Below are positions 22,950-31,746 of a stretch of 32,067 nt of DNA, piece after piece. The position numbers and the translations under genes are program-made. The notes under the pieces were generated by a model. That model made no database searches. It was not told where the DNA came from and saw only the letters and a list, made by a program, of their open reading frames with translations. Position 1 is the first letter of the stretch. Every line of letters starts with the position of its first letter. The stretch covers positions 1 through 32,067 of the forward strand of contig CAYFUT010000027.1 of the NCBI GenBank assembly GCA_964346395.1, in the 5' to 3' direction. Source of the DNA: CAYFUT01 sp964346395. GTDB lineage: Bacteria > Bacillota > Halanaerobiia > Halobacteroidales > Halobacteroidaceae.

Positions 22950-22994
22950 TTTTCCTCCCTTACCAGAAAAAAATCAATATATAATTTTTCTGTA

Positions 22995-23023
22995 TTTTGT
23001 TAAACTATTTTTTATGTTATAAT
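22995..23023 (+). promoter_or_regulatory. Extended -10 promoter of the class A PBP gene
   Basis: TGTTATAAT (23015-23023) is an extended -10. At 17 bases upstream stands only TTTTGT (22995-23000), with TTGTTA at 15 bases, so recognition would rely on the TG motif. It drives the only rightward gene, divergent from tyrS. Confidence 0.6.
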
Positions 23024-23070
23024 GAAGTAAGTGTTAGTCAATATGCATAAAATCAATAACATTAATTCTT

Positions 23071-23119
23071 AGGAGGTGAAACACCTGGTATTTTAAATAG
23101 TTACTTTCTATAACCAGGT
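23071..23119 (+). promoter_or_regulatory. Structured leader of the PBP gene with a displaced Shine-Dalgarno
   Basis: A perfect SD AGGAGGTGA (23071-23079) lies 46 bases before the ATG, too far to serve it. Two hairpins share the same bases: AGGTG/CACCT (23074-23078 with 23082-23086) and ACCTGGT/ACCAGGT (23083-23089 with 23113-23119). They cannot form together. The ATG itself has only AGGT 7 bases upstream. Confidence 0.45.
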
Positions 23120-23125
23120 TTTACA

Positions 23126-25549
23126 ATGAGTAAAAATAATCAGAAAATAAAACAATTAATGATAATTGGACTTATTATACTGATAGCCACCGGCATGGGA
23201 GCCACTATAGGAGCAGTCACCTGGGTAATCCAACAGAGTCCAGATATTTCTAATTACGGGCAGTGGAAAACAAGTGAAACAACAGTTGTCTATGCCTCTA
23301 ATGGAGATGTACTTACTCAATTATACAAAGAAAATCGCATTTACGTTCCTTTAGAAAAAATTCCTGAAGACTTACAAAATGCGGTCATTTCAATTGAAGA
23401 CGCTCGTTTTTACCAACACCACGGAATTGACCCCAAAGGAATTCTACGCGCTATCTGGGTAGATTTAAAACATATGGCCAAAGTTCAAGGAGCCAGTACC
23501 ATTACTCAACAATTAGCCAAAAATGCCTTATTAACTCATAAAAAATTATTTTCTCGTAAATTGCAAGAAATGTATATTGCACTTCAATTTGAAAGAATGT
23601 ATATCAAACAAGAAATTTTAGAATTTTATTTAAACGAAATCTTTCTGGGGCATAGTGCTTATGGAGTTCAAAGTGCAGCTCATTTCTACTTTAATAAAGA
23701 TGTGCAGAATCTTACTTTAAGCGAATCAGCTCTGCTGGCCGGGCTAATTCGGGCTCCCAATCACTATTCTCCCCGGCGCAACAAAGAAGAAGCAAAAGAA
23801 AGAAGAAATTTAGTTTTAAATCAAATGGTTAAGTACAATTACATTAGTCAAAACCAAGCTGAAGAAGCTAAAAAAGAACCAATTAAATTAGAAGAACCAG
23901 AAAATGACCAAGATACTATGGCGCCTTACTTTGTTAGGCATATCCGCAATAAATTAATTGATAAATTTGGAGCCAAGCGAGTTTATACTGGAGGACTGCA
24001 AGTTTATACGTCTTTAGATCCAACAATTCAAAATAAAGCCCAAGAAACTATCGATCAGGCATTGGAAAGCGGCTACTTACCAACAACTACTCGGACTGCT
24101 GGTCGGGGAGAAAAACAACCTCAATTAGCTTTAGTTTCACTAGACCCGGCTACTGGCTATATTAAAGCAATGATCGGCGGCCGCGGAGAAGATAAATTTA
24201 ATCGAGCTACTCAAGCTCACAGACAGCCGGGCTCAGCTTTTAAACCTTTTGTATATACTACTGCACTTAAACAAGGAATTGGCCCAGGAGAAGTAGTTGA
24301 CGACACTCCAAAAGTTTATCAAACAACAGCTGAAACTGATGACAATGAAATCTGGATCCCGACTAATTATGACAATAAATACCGCGGGCCAACTACCTTA
24401 CGTATTGCTTTAGCAAAATCAATTAACGTCGCCTCAGTTAAACTACTTGATAAAGTAGGCATCAGTAATACTATTAAAACAGCTACTGATTTAGGAATTG
24501 AAAGTATAGTAGAAGAAGATGAAAACCTTGCTTCTATAGGATTAGGCGGTTTAACAAAAGGGGTTACCCCGCTAGAAATGGCTAAAGCATACAGCACCTT
24601 CGCTAACGGGGGAATTAGAATCAAACCAACCGCTATCACTAAAGTAAAAGATAAACACGGCAACTTAATCTGGAATAATGCTGCTGAGAATAAAACTAAA
24701 AAAGAATTAGTTCTTGATGATTCAGTCGCTTATTTAATAACTGATATGTTGCAGTCAGTAATGGCTAGAGGACCTTTAGTCTGGGGAACAGGCTGGCGAG
24801 CCAATTTAGGACAGCCAGCAGCCGGTAAAACGGGAACTACTTCCCAATACACCGACGCTTGGTTTGTCGGTTATACTCCCGATTTGGTGAGCAGTATCTG
24901 GATCGGAGAAGATCAACCAACTACCATGAAATATACTAAAAAAAATGGAGCGGGTAATATAAAAAAGGACAAAAATGGTGAACCTATTAAGGAGACTATT
25001 TCCAGTGGAGAAGCAGCCAAATTATGGGGCGATTATATGAATAAAGTCGTGGCTAATCGTCCGATAAAAGACTTTCAAAAACCAAGCAATATAATTAGTA
25101 AAAAAATCTGTACTGAAAGCGGCAAGCTGCCAAATTCTCACTGTACTGAAGAGGGAACAGTCCGCAAAGAATTATTTATTCAGGGTACTGCTCCTACTGA
25201 AGAATGTCAAGTTCACAAGGAAACAAAAGAAGTTAAAATAGATACGTCCACCGGTCTGCTAGCTACTGAATACTGTCCGGCTGATAAAGTGGTAACCAAA
25301 CGGTATCAAGTTGACAGTAAAATCCTAGTAGATGAAAACGGAGTTCCTATTAAAAAGTTTCAGGAAAGTGATATCAAACGAGAGGATGGAAAAAATATTA
25401 AATTACCGGTTCGTGATGAAGAAGGAAATTATGTATACAAAAAAGTACCTACTGAAAAATGCGACCAGCATAAACCGCAAGATCAAGACCAAGACAATAT
25501 TAAAGACAAAATCATTAACTTCTTTAATGCAATCCAGAAAGATGATTAA
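23126..25549 (+). CDS. Class A penicillin-binding protein (PBP1A family)
   Basis: This is a bifunctional peptidoglycan synthase of 807 residues: glycosyltransferase plus transpeptidase. One transmembrane helix (about 10-32), GT51 motifs SIEDARFYQHHGID with catalytic Glu91, QGASTITQQLAKN (121-133) and a conserved KLQEMYIALQFER stretch, then the penicillin-binding domain with SAFK (Ser370, Lys373), SIN (432-434) and KTGTT (568-572). The C-terminal tail has several Cys (ICTESGKLPNSHC, EECQVHK, EYCPADK, EKCDQH) and ends in a charged DQD-rich segment. The start ATG has only a weak SD. It is the single rightward gene in the window and is transcribed divergently from tyrS. A bidirectional terminator follows. 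Confidence 0.95.
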   Translation: MSKNNQKIKQLMIIGLIILIATGMGATIGAVTWVIQQSPDISNYGQWKTSETTVVYASNGDVLTQLYKENRIYVPLEKIPEDLQNAVISIEDARFYQHHGIDPKGILRAIWVDLKHMAKVQGASTITQQLAKNALLTHKKLFSRKLQEMYIALQFERMYIKQEILEFYLNEIFLGHSAYGVQSAAHFYFNKDVQNLTLSESALLAGLIRAPNHYSPRRNKEEAKERRNLVLNQMVKYNYISQNQAEEAKKEPIKLEEPENDQDTMAPYFVRHIRNKLIDKFGAKRVYTGGLQVYTSLDPTIQNKAQETIDQALESGYLPTTTRTAGRGEKQPQLALVSLDPATGYIKAMIGGRGEDKFNRATQAHRQPGSAFKPFVYTTALKQGIGPGEVVDDTPKVYQTTAETDDNEIWIPTNYDNKYRGPTTLRIALAKSINVASVKLLDKVGISNTIKTATDLGIESIVEEDENLASIGLGGLTKGVTPLEMAKAYSTFANGGIRIKPTAITKVKDKHGNLIWNNAAENKTKKELVLDDSVAYLITDMLQSVMARGPLVWGTGWRANLGQPAAGKTGTTSQYTDAWFVGYTPDLVSSIWIGEDQPTTMKYTKKNGAGNIKKDKNGEPIKETISSGEAAKLWGDYMNKVVANRPIKDFQKPSNIISKKICTESGKLPNSHCTEEGTVRKELFIQGTAPTEECQVHKETKEVKIDTSTGLLATEYCPADKVVTKRYQVDSKILVDENGVPIKKFQESDIKREDGKNIKLPVRDEEGNYVYKKVPTEKCDQHKPQDQDQDNIKDKIINFFNAIQKDD

Positions 25550-25550
25550 T

Positions 25551-25573
25551 AAAAAGCCGCCTAATGGCGGCTT
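25551..25573 (-). terminator. Dispersed hairpin between the PBP gene and mutS2
   Basis: AAGCCGCC (25554-25561), TAAT loop, GGCGGCTT (25566-25573), 8-bp perfect stem, with a T-run only on the minus strand. It is the near-identical copy of 20917-20936 and begins 5 bases after the PBP stop. Confidence 0.6.
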
Positions 25574-25601
25574 AGGTTGAAGCTAAGATTGAGTTTGGCT
25601 A
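25572..25601. repeat. Second degenerate hexamer tract beside a hairpin
   Basis: Consecutive hexamers TTAGGT, TGAAGC, TAAGAT, TGAGTT, TGGCTA follow the hairpin on the plus strand, in the same orientation and phase relation as the tract at 20825-20848. Confidence 0.5.
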
Positions 25602-25610
25602 AAAAATCTT

Positions 25611-25643
25611 AAAAAAAGCTACCCTTTTTGGGTAGCTTTTTTT
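25611..25643. terminator. Bidirectional terminator between convergent PBP and mutS2 genes
   Basis: AAAAAAAGCTACCC and GGGTAGCTTTTTTT pair perfectly around a 5-base loop, providing a U-tract on both strands. The mutS2 stop codon overlaps its right edge. Confidence 0.92.
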
Positions 25644-28011
25644 AACTTAGTTGAGCAATTGTAACTCCTGTTCCGCCTTCTTTAGGCTTGCCTAATCTAT
25701 AATTTTCTATACTACGGTAATTATCTAACATCTCCTGCACTACTTCTCGCAATACCCCCGTCCCCTTACCATGAATGATTTCTACTTGATTAAGTCCCGC
25801 TAATAAAGCATTATCAAGATACTTATCTAATTTTTCTCGTGCTTCTACTGCTCTTAAACCGCGGAGATCTAATTCCGGGGAAATATTCTGCGTTTTACTA
25901 GCTTTCACTTGGTTAACATTAGTCTGTTGCTGAGAAGAAGCTTCAGTCTCTTCCGCATCCAGCTTCTTTAATTCTTTTAAATCAACTGTTACTTTCATGA
26001 TACCTGCCTGCACTAATGCCTCTTCTTTATCCGGAAATAACTCTAAAACTTTTCCTTCTTGATTTAAATCAATCAATTTAACCTTATCTCCTACTTCTAA
26101 CTCCGGTACCTCTCTCATCTCCTTTTTTTCCGCTACTAATTTATTCTTAGCCTGCTTAATATCCTTCCGCTCCTGGCGTAATTCACTCTTAGCTGCTTCA
26201 ATTTCTCGGTCAGACGCTGTCTGTTTCTGCTTTAATTCTTCTATTATTTGGTCAGCTTTATCTTGAGCCCGCTTAATAACTTTATTAGCTTCCCGATAGG
26301 CTTCTTTTAATTCCCGTTCTTTTTGCTTTTCTAATTTCTTTAATTTCTCCTCATATTCTTCTTTTAATTCTTCAGCTTCTTGGCGGTTCTCCTCTGCCTG
26401 TTCTTTTTTCTGCTGATAATTCTGTTTATCATTTTCTATTTCCTTAATCATATTATCCACTTCTAAATCTTCTTGTTCTAAATAATTACTGGCTTGTTCA
26501 ATTATTTTATCCTGTAGACCTAATCTGCTGGCAATCTGAAAAGCATTACTCCGTCCCGGCAGTCCCAACTGCAGATTATAAGTCGGCTGTAAAGTTTCTA
26601 CATCAAATTCTACCGACGCATTCTCTACTCCTTCAGTATTATAAGCATAAGTCTTTAATTGACTATAATGAGTAGTAGCTACTGTTTTAGCCCCTCGATC
26701 ATGCAGATGGTCAAGAATAGACTGTGCTAAAGCTGAACCTTCGACAGGATCAGTGCCTGCTCCAATCTCATCTAATAATACCAGAGAATCCGTTCCCGCC
26801 CGTTCTACTATTTTTATAATCTGCTGCATATGCGAAGAAAAAGTACTTAAATTCTGTTCAATACTCTGTTCATCACCAATATCAGCATACAGCTGCGCAT
26901 AAATCCCAATTTCCGATCCAGATAACGCAGGAATATGCATTCCCGCCTGCCCCATTAAGGTTAATAAACCAACCGTCTTTAAACTAACTGTTTTACCGCC
27001 AGTATTAGGACCGGTAATTACTAAGGTATCAAAATCTGTTCCTAATTCAACATCAATCGGTACTACGTCCCCGGTTAATAAAGGATGGCGGGCCTTAGTC
27101 AATTTAATTGTTCCATCCTGATTCAATAAAGGTTCGGAACCTTCTATCTCCAAACTATATTTAGCTTTAGCAAGAATAAAATCCAGCATCGCAATTACCT
27201 TTATTGTTTCTTTGATTTCTGCTAATCTAGTTCTTACTAAAGAAGTTAGTTCTTCTAAAATCCGCTTTATCTCTTGTTCTTCTTCCGCAGTCAACTGCCG
27301 CAGTTTATTATTTAACTCTACTACCGGCATGGGCTCAATAAATACTGTCTGCCCACTAGCTGACTTATCATGTACTATCCCCGGAAAATCATTTTGATTA
27401 GCAGATTTAATAGGAATTACATACCTATCATCCCGCAAAGTAACTACCGATTCTTGAATATAAGATTGATACTGACTAGAATTTAAAATAGAATTCAACT
27501 TATTCTTTACCTGATTGCTGGTCTGCCTAATTTTGCGCCGCAGATTATTTAGTTTCTTGCTGGCTGAATCTTTTACCTCGCCCTGATTACCAATCGCTTG
27601 ATTTATTTCCCGTTCTAATTTTTTAAATACATTAATTTGTTGACTAATCTTTATTAATCGAGTATACTCATTATCTTCATCCGTAAGATTACGAAAATAA
27701 CTCTTTAGTTTGCGTCCCGCAGCTGCTGTATTAGCAATATTTAATAGCTCTCTTCCCTCTAATCTACCGCTTTTAGCTGCTTTTTTCAACGCCGGCCGAA
27801 TATCCCGAACTCCACCCAGCGGAGGAGATTTTTCTCTGATTAATATTTTTTTAGCCTGCGTTACTTCTTCCAGCCTAGCTTGAATATATTCAAAATCTTG
27901 TTTAGGGGCTAGTTTTTCTATTAAATCCGACCCCAAATTAGAAGTTACATGTTCTGCTAACTGTTCCTTAATTTTAGCAAACTCCAGCACCTCTAGTGCA
28001 TGCTTATCCAT
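25642..28011 (-). CDS. mutS2: MutS2 ATPase/endonuclease
   Basis: This is a MutS-family protein that acts against homologous recombination or in ribosome collision rescue, depending on species. It has about 789 residues. The lever and clamp region is followed by Walker A TGPNTGGKT (about 333-341), Walker B LVLLDEIGAGTDPVEGSALA, a long charged coiled coil, a KOW-like segment (VGDKVKLIDLNQEGKVLEL) and a C-terminal Smr nuclease domain with LDLRGLRAVEA and HGKGTGVLR, both nuclease motifs intact. The frame opens at TTG 28020, close to the SD TAGGGGGATGA, but ATG 28011 fits the family N-terminus (MDKHALEVLEF). It ends the zapA-cvpA-polX-NIF3-mutS2 string; in Bacillus mutS2 follows polX directly. Confidence 0.95.
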   Translation of the reverse strand: MDKHALEVLEFAKIKEQLAEHVTSNLGSDLIEKLAPKQDFEYIQARLEEVTQAKKILIREKSPPLGGVRDIRPALKKAAKSGRLEGRELLNIANTAAAGRKLKSYFRNLTDEDNEYTRLIKISQQINVFKKLEREINQAIGNQGEVKDSASKKLNNLRRKIRQTSNQVKNKLNSILNSSQYQSYIQESVVTLRDDRYVIPIKSANQNDFPGIVHDKSASGQTVFIEPMPVVELNNKLRQLTAEEEQEIKRILEELTSLVRTRLAEIKETIKVIAMLDFILAKAKYSLEIEGSEPLLNQDGTIKLTKARHPLLTGDVVPIDVELGTDFDTLVITGPNTGGKTVSLKTVGLLTLMGQAGMHIPALSGSEIGIYAQLYADIGDEQSIEQNLSTFSSHMQQIIKIVERAGTDSLVLLDEIGAGTDPVEGSALAQSILDHLHDRGAKTVATTHYSQLKTYAYNTEGVENASVEFDVETLQPTYNLQLGLPGRSNAFQIASRLGLQDKIIEQASNYLEQEDLEVDNMIKEIENDKQNYQQKKEQAEENRQEAEELKEEYEEKLKKLEKQKERELKEAYREANKVIKRAQDKADQIIEELKQKQTASDREIEAAKSELRQERKDIKQAKNKLVAEKKEMREVPELEVGDKVKLIDLNQEGKVLELFPDKEEALVQAGIMKVTVDLKELKKLDAEETEASSQQQTNVNQVKASKTQNISPELDLRGLRAVEAREKLDKYLDNALLAGLNQVEIIHGKGTGVLREVVQEMLDNYRSIENYRLGKPKEGGTGVTIAQLS

Positions 28012-28036
28012 TGTATCCAATCATCCCCCTAAATCA

Positions 28037-28987
28037 TTATCTATTAACTCTAATCAAACCTGAACAAGGAATAATATCGACTCCCCGCTTTACTAATTTA
28101 TCAGCAAATAAATTCATCCCAATTGAATCACTAGCTATATGACCAGCAACTACTACATTAATATGGTTTTCTTCTGCTTTTTTCCGCCGCTCTTCTCGAA
28201 TATGCATACAAATTAACGTACCTACCCCTTCTTGAGCTAACTTAGCAAATTCTTCTTCGGCCCCCCCGGTTCCCCCGGTCATTTCCACTACTACTTTTCC
28301 AGCTCTCCGGCTCTCATTTCCTACTAACACTTTTGGCCCAGCTTGTTCTTTAGCTGCTTCTTGATATTCCGGGATCTCCAGTAGTAAATCTACTACATCT
28401 TCTACCGTCTCTAAATCAGCCGCCTCTACTTTTTCCTGTAAAAAGTTAACTACTAAATTATCAGCCGGAGTATGCACCGACAGTAAAGGCAGATCAAAAA
28501 TCCGAGCTGCATCTCGAGCTTTATTATGATTTAACGGCATAATTCCCCGTTCAACTTCTTTAATCCTATCAGCCAGCATTCCCTCCGCTACATTAATAGG
28601 AATCCCTAACTGATGTAAAATATCTTCCTGCATATGCATTACCTCATGCAGAGCAGCAAGTGCTCTTCCCTCTGGATGATGGGAAATTACAGCATCTACT
28701 GGCTCTCCCTTTTCTGTCAATCTATCGGCTACTAAAATTTCACTAACATCAATATCAATCCCCATTAACACCTGTTTAACTTCTGTTGCTTCCTCTCCGG
28801 TTAAAATTCTCGTATCTGAATAGGGATTATCTAATTTATCTCGATCAAAATACTCTTTCTTTTTATCACTCAGTTCAGAAAACTTTTCTTTATTTTCTTC
28901 TAATATTCGTTCAATCTCTTCTTGCTCTCGTAAATCAACTCCTCTTCCCGTTTCAATTGCTAATTCGTAAATTTCTTTTAATTTCAT
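28037..28987 (-). CDS. NIF3/DUF34-like metal-binding protein
   Basis: This is a 316-residue cytoplasmic protein related to NIF3 (DUF34). Metal-site candidates are VDAVISHHPEG, LSVHTPADN and AGHIASDSIG, arranged as in NIF3 proteins. It is shorter than the Bacillus YqfO type that carries an inserted CutA-like domain, and has a family-specific N-terminal helical region (residues 1-60). Proteins of this family are dinuclear metal hydrolase-like with no agreed substrate; older labels as GTP cyclohydrolase are doubtful. SD GGGAGG precedes ATG 28987. It is inserted between polX and mutS2 with short gaps (13 and about 25 bases), so it belongs to the operon. Confidence 0.82.
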   Translation of the reverse strand: MKLKEIYELAIETGRGVDLREQEEIERILEENKEKFSELSDKKKEYFDRDKLDNPYSDTRILTGEEATEVKQVLMGIDIDVSEILVADRLTEKGEPVDAVISHHPEGRALAALHEVMHMQEDILHQLGIPINVAEGMLADRIKEVERGIMPLNHNKARDAARIFDLPLLSVHTPADNLVVNFLQEKVEAADLETVEDVVDLLLEIPEYQEAAKEQAGPKVLVGNESRRAGKVVVEMTGGTGGAEEEFAKLAQEGVGTLICMHIREERRKKAEENHINVVVAGHIASDSIGMNLFADKLVKRGVDIIPCSGLIRVNR

Positions 28988-29000
28988 TTTTTTATCCTCC

Positions 29001-30665
29001 CTATTTATGATTAGCTAACTTATTTTTTAATCCAGCCAATGAATATGTATTAACCACTTGTTCAGGTTCTAACCCGCCTTTTCTAGCCATAGCAGCCCCA
29101 TAGGAAATATTAGCTAATTGGGTTGGGTGGTGGGCATCAGTATTAATTACAAACTCAACTCCAGCCTGCTGAGCTTCCCGAATTCGATAGCCATCTAAAT
29201 CAAGCCGCTTTGGGGACGCATTTATTTCTAAAATAGTTCCCGTCGCTGCCGCCTTGTCCACTACCTGACTAAAATTAAGCTGATAACCTTTTCGGGCAGC
29301 AAGCAGACGCCCAGTAGGATGGCCCAAGATATCAACATACGGATTTTCTAAGGCCAGAAAAAGACGACTCATTATTTTTTCTTTACTATCATCAAATCCG
29401 CTGTGAATAGAGGCAATCACAATATCTAATTCCTCTAAAATACTATTTCCATAGTCTAGTTCTTCCTGCAAAATATCTACCTCTGTTCCCGTTAACAGCT
29501 CTATTTCTAACTCTTCATTCAACTGGTTTATCTCTTCTCTTTGGGCCTTTAATTCTTCATAATCCAGCCCATTAGCTACTGCTAACGCCTGCGTATGATC
29601 AGTAATAGCTAAGTATTCATAGCCCTGTTTCCAGCAGGCAGAAGCCATCTCTCTAATACTAACCCGCCCGTCGCTCCAGTTAGAATGCATATGTAAATCG
29701 CCCTTAATATCATCCTGAGTTACACTTTCCGGCAGATCTCCGGTTTTAGCTGCCTGAATAATCTGTTCATTATCCCTTAATTCAGGAATAATATAATCTA
29801 ATTTAAGGCTCCTAAAAATTTCTCCTTCTTCATCTGAAGAGTTTAGATCAGGAAAATCTTTTTCTAGCTTTTGATTAAATTCTTCGGTTCCCGTTAACCA
29901 AAAAAGGTCAGTAGCAAATCTCTTAGGAGTAGATAGATGAAAAATAAAATCTATTCCTAATTCAGTTTCCGCCGCAATTTTTCGGTTACCGACTTCTCCT
30001 ATTGCCGAAATAATCGGCAGCTCAGCTAAGTGCTGCTCCACAACTTCTTTGTTATTAGCTACTACTACAAAAACAAGCTCAGTAATTAATTCCTCCTGGC
30101 GCCGCAGTTCCCCCGCTGCTTCTACTTTAATTATATCATCAGCAGCCAATAAATATTCACAAAGGGAGTTGGCCCATTTTTCTCCTTCCGCTAAATTCAA
30201 TTTACCTAAAACTTGCTGAGCCTGAGCTATACTTGATAAAATTTTCTGTTCAGTCTTATTACCGATGCCAGTTAATTGAGTTAACTCACCCGCCTCAGCT
30301 TTAGCTTTTAATTCTTCTAAGTTAGTAATCCCTAATTCATCATGAAATTTTCGAACTTTCCCCGCTCCTACTCCTCTAAGTTTGAGAAGCGGAAGCAAAC
30401 TAATCGGATATTCATCTGCTAACTGCTCATAATAATTACATTGTCCAGTAGTCAATATTTCCTCAATTTTCTCTGCTAATCCACTGCCGATTCCCTCTAA
30501 GGAAGTCAATCCTTCCTCATCAGCAACTTTATTTATATTACCGGCAAGTTGACTGATTTTTTTACTTGCCTGTTCATAGGCATCTATTTTATATCTATTA
30601 GCTCCTTTTATCTTTAATACCTGTCCAATATTATGTAAGATAAGGCCTACATTTAAGTTATCCAT
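29001..30665 (-). CDS. polX: Family X DNA polymerase/PHP phosphoesterase with degenerate polymerase site
   Basis: This protein has the PolX architecture, about 554 residues. Numbering below is from a GTG at 30671. Helix-hairpin-helix motifs: LEGIGSGLAEKI (58-69), LRGVGAGKVRKF (98-109) and LTGIGNKTEQKI (133-144). The nucleotidyltransferase motif, normally GSxRR...DxD, reads AGELRRQEELITELVF, so the two catalytic Asp are Glu198 and Val200; a third, Asp241 (GIDFIF), remains. The C-terminal PHP domain is intact: GDLHMHSNWSDG, LAITDHT, IASIHSGF, DILGHPTGR, NTDAHHP. It may therefore act as a 3'-5' exonuclease or phosphoesterase only. ATG 30665 is preferred over GTG 30671; it overlaps the cvpA stop by 8 bases. 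Confidence 0.92.
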   Translation of the reverse strand: MDNLNVGLILHNIGQVLKIKGANRYKIDAYEQASKKISQLAGNINKVADEEGLTSLEGIGSGLAEKIEEILTTGQCNYYEQLADEYPISLLPLLKLRGVGAGKVRKFHDELGITNLEELKAKAEAGELTQLTGIGNKTEQKILSSIAQAQQVLGKLNLAEGEKWANSLCEYLLAADDIIKVEAAGELRRQEELITELVFVVVANNKEVVEQHLAELPIISAIGEVGNRKIAAETELGIDFIFHLSTPKRFATDLFWLTGTEEFNQKLEKDFPDLNSSDEEGEIFRSLKLDYIIPELRDNEQIIQAAKTGDLPESVTQDDIKGDLHMHSNWSDGRVSIREMASACWKQGYEYLAITDHTQALAVANGLDYEELKAQREEINQLNEELEIELLTGTEVDILQEELDYGNSILEELDIVIASIHSGFDDSKEKIMSRLFLALENPYVDILGHPTGRLLAARKGYQLNFSQVVDKAAATGTILEINASPKRLDLDGYRIREAQQAGVEFVINTDAHHPTQLANISYGAAMARKGGLEPEQVVNTYSLAGLKNKLANHK

Positions 30666-31179
30666 TTCCACCCTCCATACCTTCCTGTAAAAACTTATCT
30701 ATTTGTTCTTTTAGTAAGGGATTAAGATCTAAAAACTTAGGGGCTAAAAATGACTGCTTTATCAACTGCTGCAGCCCCTGCAATTTAAACACAGTAGCCA
30801 ATTTAGAGGCCAATAAAATTAAGATATAAATTATTAGCACTGCCTTTACTAATCCAAACACAGAGCCGCCTATATTATCAATCACTTCGAGCGACAAGAC
30901 ATCCAACATCTGCTCTAATAACTGCCCCAAGTAATTAACTATTATACTGACAACAATAATAATGATACCAAAAGCAATTAAATTTGCAAGCTGCAGATTC
31001 AACTGAAATTTTTGCTGGATAAAATTAGCAAAAATTTCATACTGTTCAGCCGCCATATAAATTCCCAGCATAATCGCTATTATCGTTGTAGCTTGCCGAA
31101 TTAATCCTGTCTTATAACCTTTATAAGCCAGTCCAAAAGCCAAACCTAAAATTATTATATCAAGCCAGTTAAAAGCCAT
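30658..31179 (-). CDS. cvpA: CvpA family membrane protein
   Basis: This is a small membrane protein of 173 residues with four hydrophobic segments and the typical N-terminus NWLDIIILGLAFGLAYKGYKTGLIRQ. CvpA proteins are needed for colicin V production in E. coli and affect envelope homeostasis in other bacteria; their molecular role is unclear. SD GGAGGAAAA precedes ATG 31179, 3 bases after zapA ends. The 3' end overlaps polX. The arrangement zapA-cvpA (yshB)-polX-mutS2 is the same in Bacillus. Confidence 0.9.
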   Translation of the reverse strand: MAFNWLDIIILGLAFGLAYKGYKTGLIRQATTIIAIMLGIYMAAEQYEIFANFIQQKFQLNLQLANLIAFGIIIIVVSIIVNYLGQLLEQMLDVLSLEVIDNIGGSVFGLVKAVLIIYILILLASKLATVFKLQGLQQLIKQSFLAPKFLDLNPLLKEQIDKFLQEGMEGGNG

Positions 31180-31182
31180 AGT

Positions 31183-31554
31183 TTATTTTTCCTCCTCTTC
31201 TACCAATTCTAATAAAGCCTGATGGTCTTCCTGTAACTTCTGGTATTCTTCCTTTACCGTCTGATACTCATTAAGTAAGTTTTGATATTTTTTCTCTAGC
31301 TCTTGATAATCAGCTTCCAATTTTTCCTGCTTATCTTGAATCTCATATAACTCATCAGCCAAATTTAAGAGTCCTAGAACCATAATTCTAACTTTAGAAA
31401 TAGAAGTATTATATTTTTTAACTTCCTGTAAATGTTTATTAACAAAAGCAGCTATATCTTCAATATAATCTACTGGCTCATCTCCTTTAATTACATATTC
31501 TTGCCCTAGAATATTAACTTTTACCTCGGCTTTATTATTATTTTTTTTCTCCAT
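31183..31554 (-). CDS. zapA: Cell division protein ZapA
   Basis: This protein binds FtsZ and bundles its filaments at the septum. It has 123 residues. The N-terminal globular domain (KAEVKVNILGQEYVIKGDE, VDYIEDIAAFVNKHL, ISKVRIMVLGLLNLADELY) matches ZapA. A long coiled coil with heptad Leu/Tyr and many Glu and Gln follows to the C-terminus (EELEKKYQNLLNEYQTV-like heptads). SD GGGAGGG precedes ATG 31554. It is the first gene of the zapA-cvpA-polX-NIF3-mutS2 operon. The promoter must lie in 31555-31700, where TTGATT and TATATG, 16 bases apart on the minus strand, are a weak candidate. Confidence 0.93.
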   Translation of the reverse strand: MEKKNNNKAEVKVNILGQEYVIKGDEPVDYIEDIAAFVNKHLQEVKKYNTSISKVRIMVLGLLNLADELYEIQDKQEKLEADYQELEKKYQNLLNEYQTVKEEYQKLQEDHQALLELVEEEEK

Positions 31555-31698
31555 TATTATACCCTCCCGCTACTTATTTAACTAGTGAAAATATTTCTTT
31601 GTTATGTATTTAATATTTCCATAATCTAATAAAAATCTCCTGCATATAAATAAGAAAACTGATAAATCAAATTTCAAAAATATAATTTTCTAAACAAT

Positions 31699-31733
31699 AA
31701 AAAACCTTATCCCCTCTAAAAAGGAAATAAGGT
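31699..31733 (-). terminator. Terminator after the tRNA-Tyr/tRNA-Gly pair
   Basis: ACCTTAT (31704-31710) and ATAAGGT (31727-31733) form a 7-bp stem that may extend by C-G pairs across a bulge, followed on the minus strand by TTTTTATTG. It lies 14 bases after tRNA-Gly. Confidence 0.75.
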
Positions 31734-31746
31734 CAAAAAATAAATA

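Noticed and set aside
24367..24663. Minus-strand ORF of 98 codons inside the PBP gene
   Set aside because: Lies opposite the conserved transpeptidase domain and has no family pattern or SD.
25332..25580. Plus-strand ORF in another frame over the PBP 3' end
   Set aside because: Lys-rich low-complexity product from a frame shift of the charged PBP tail; runs into the hairpin repeat.
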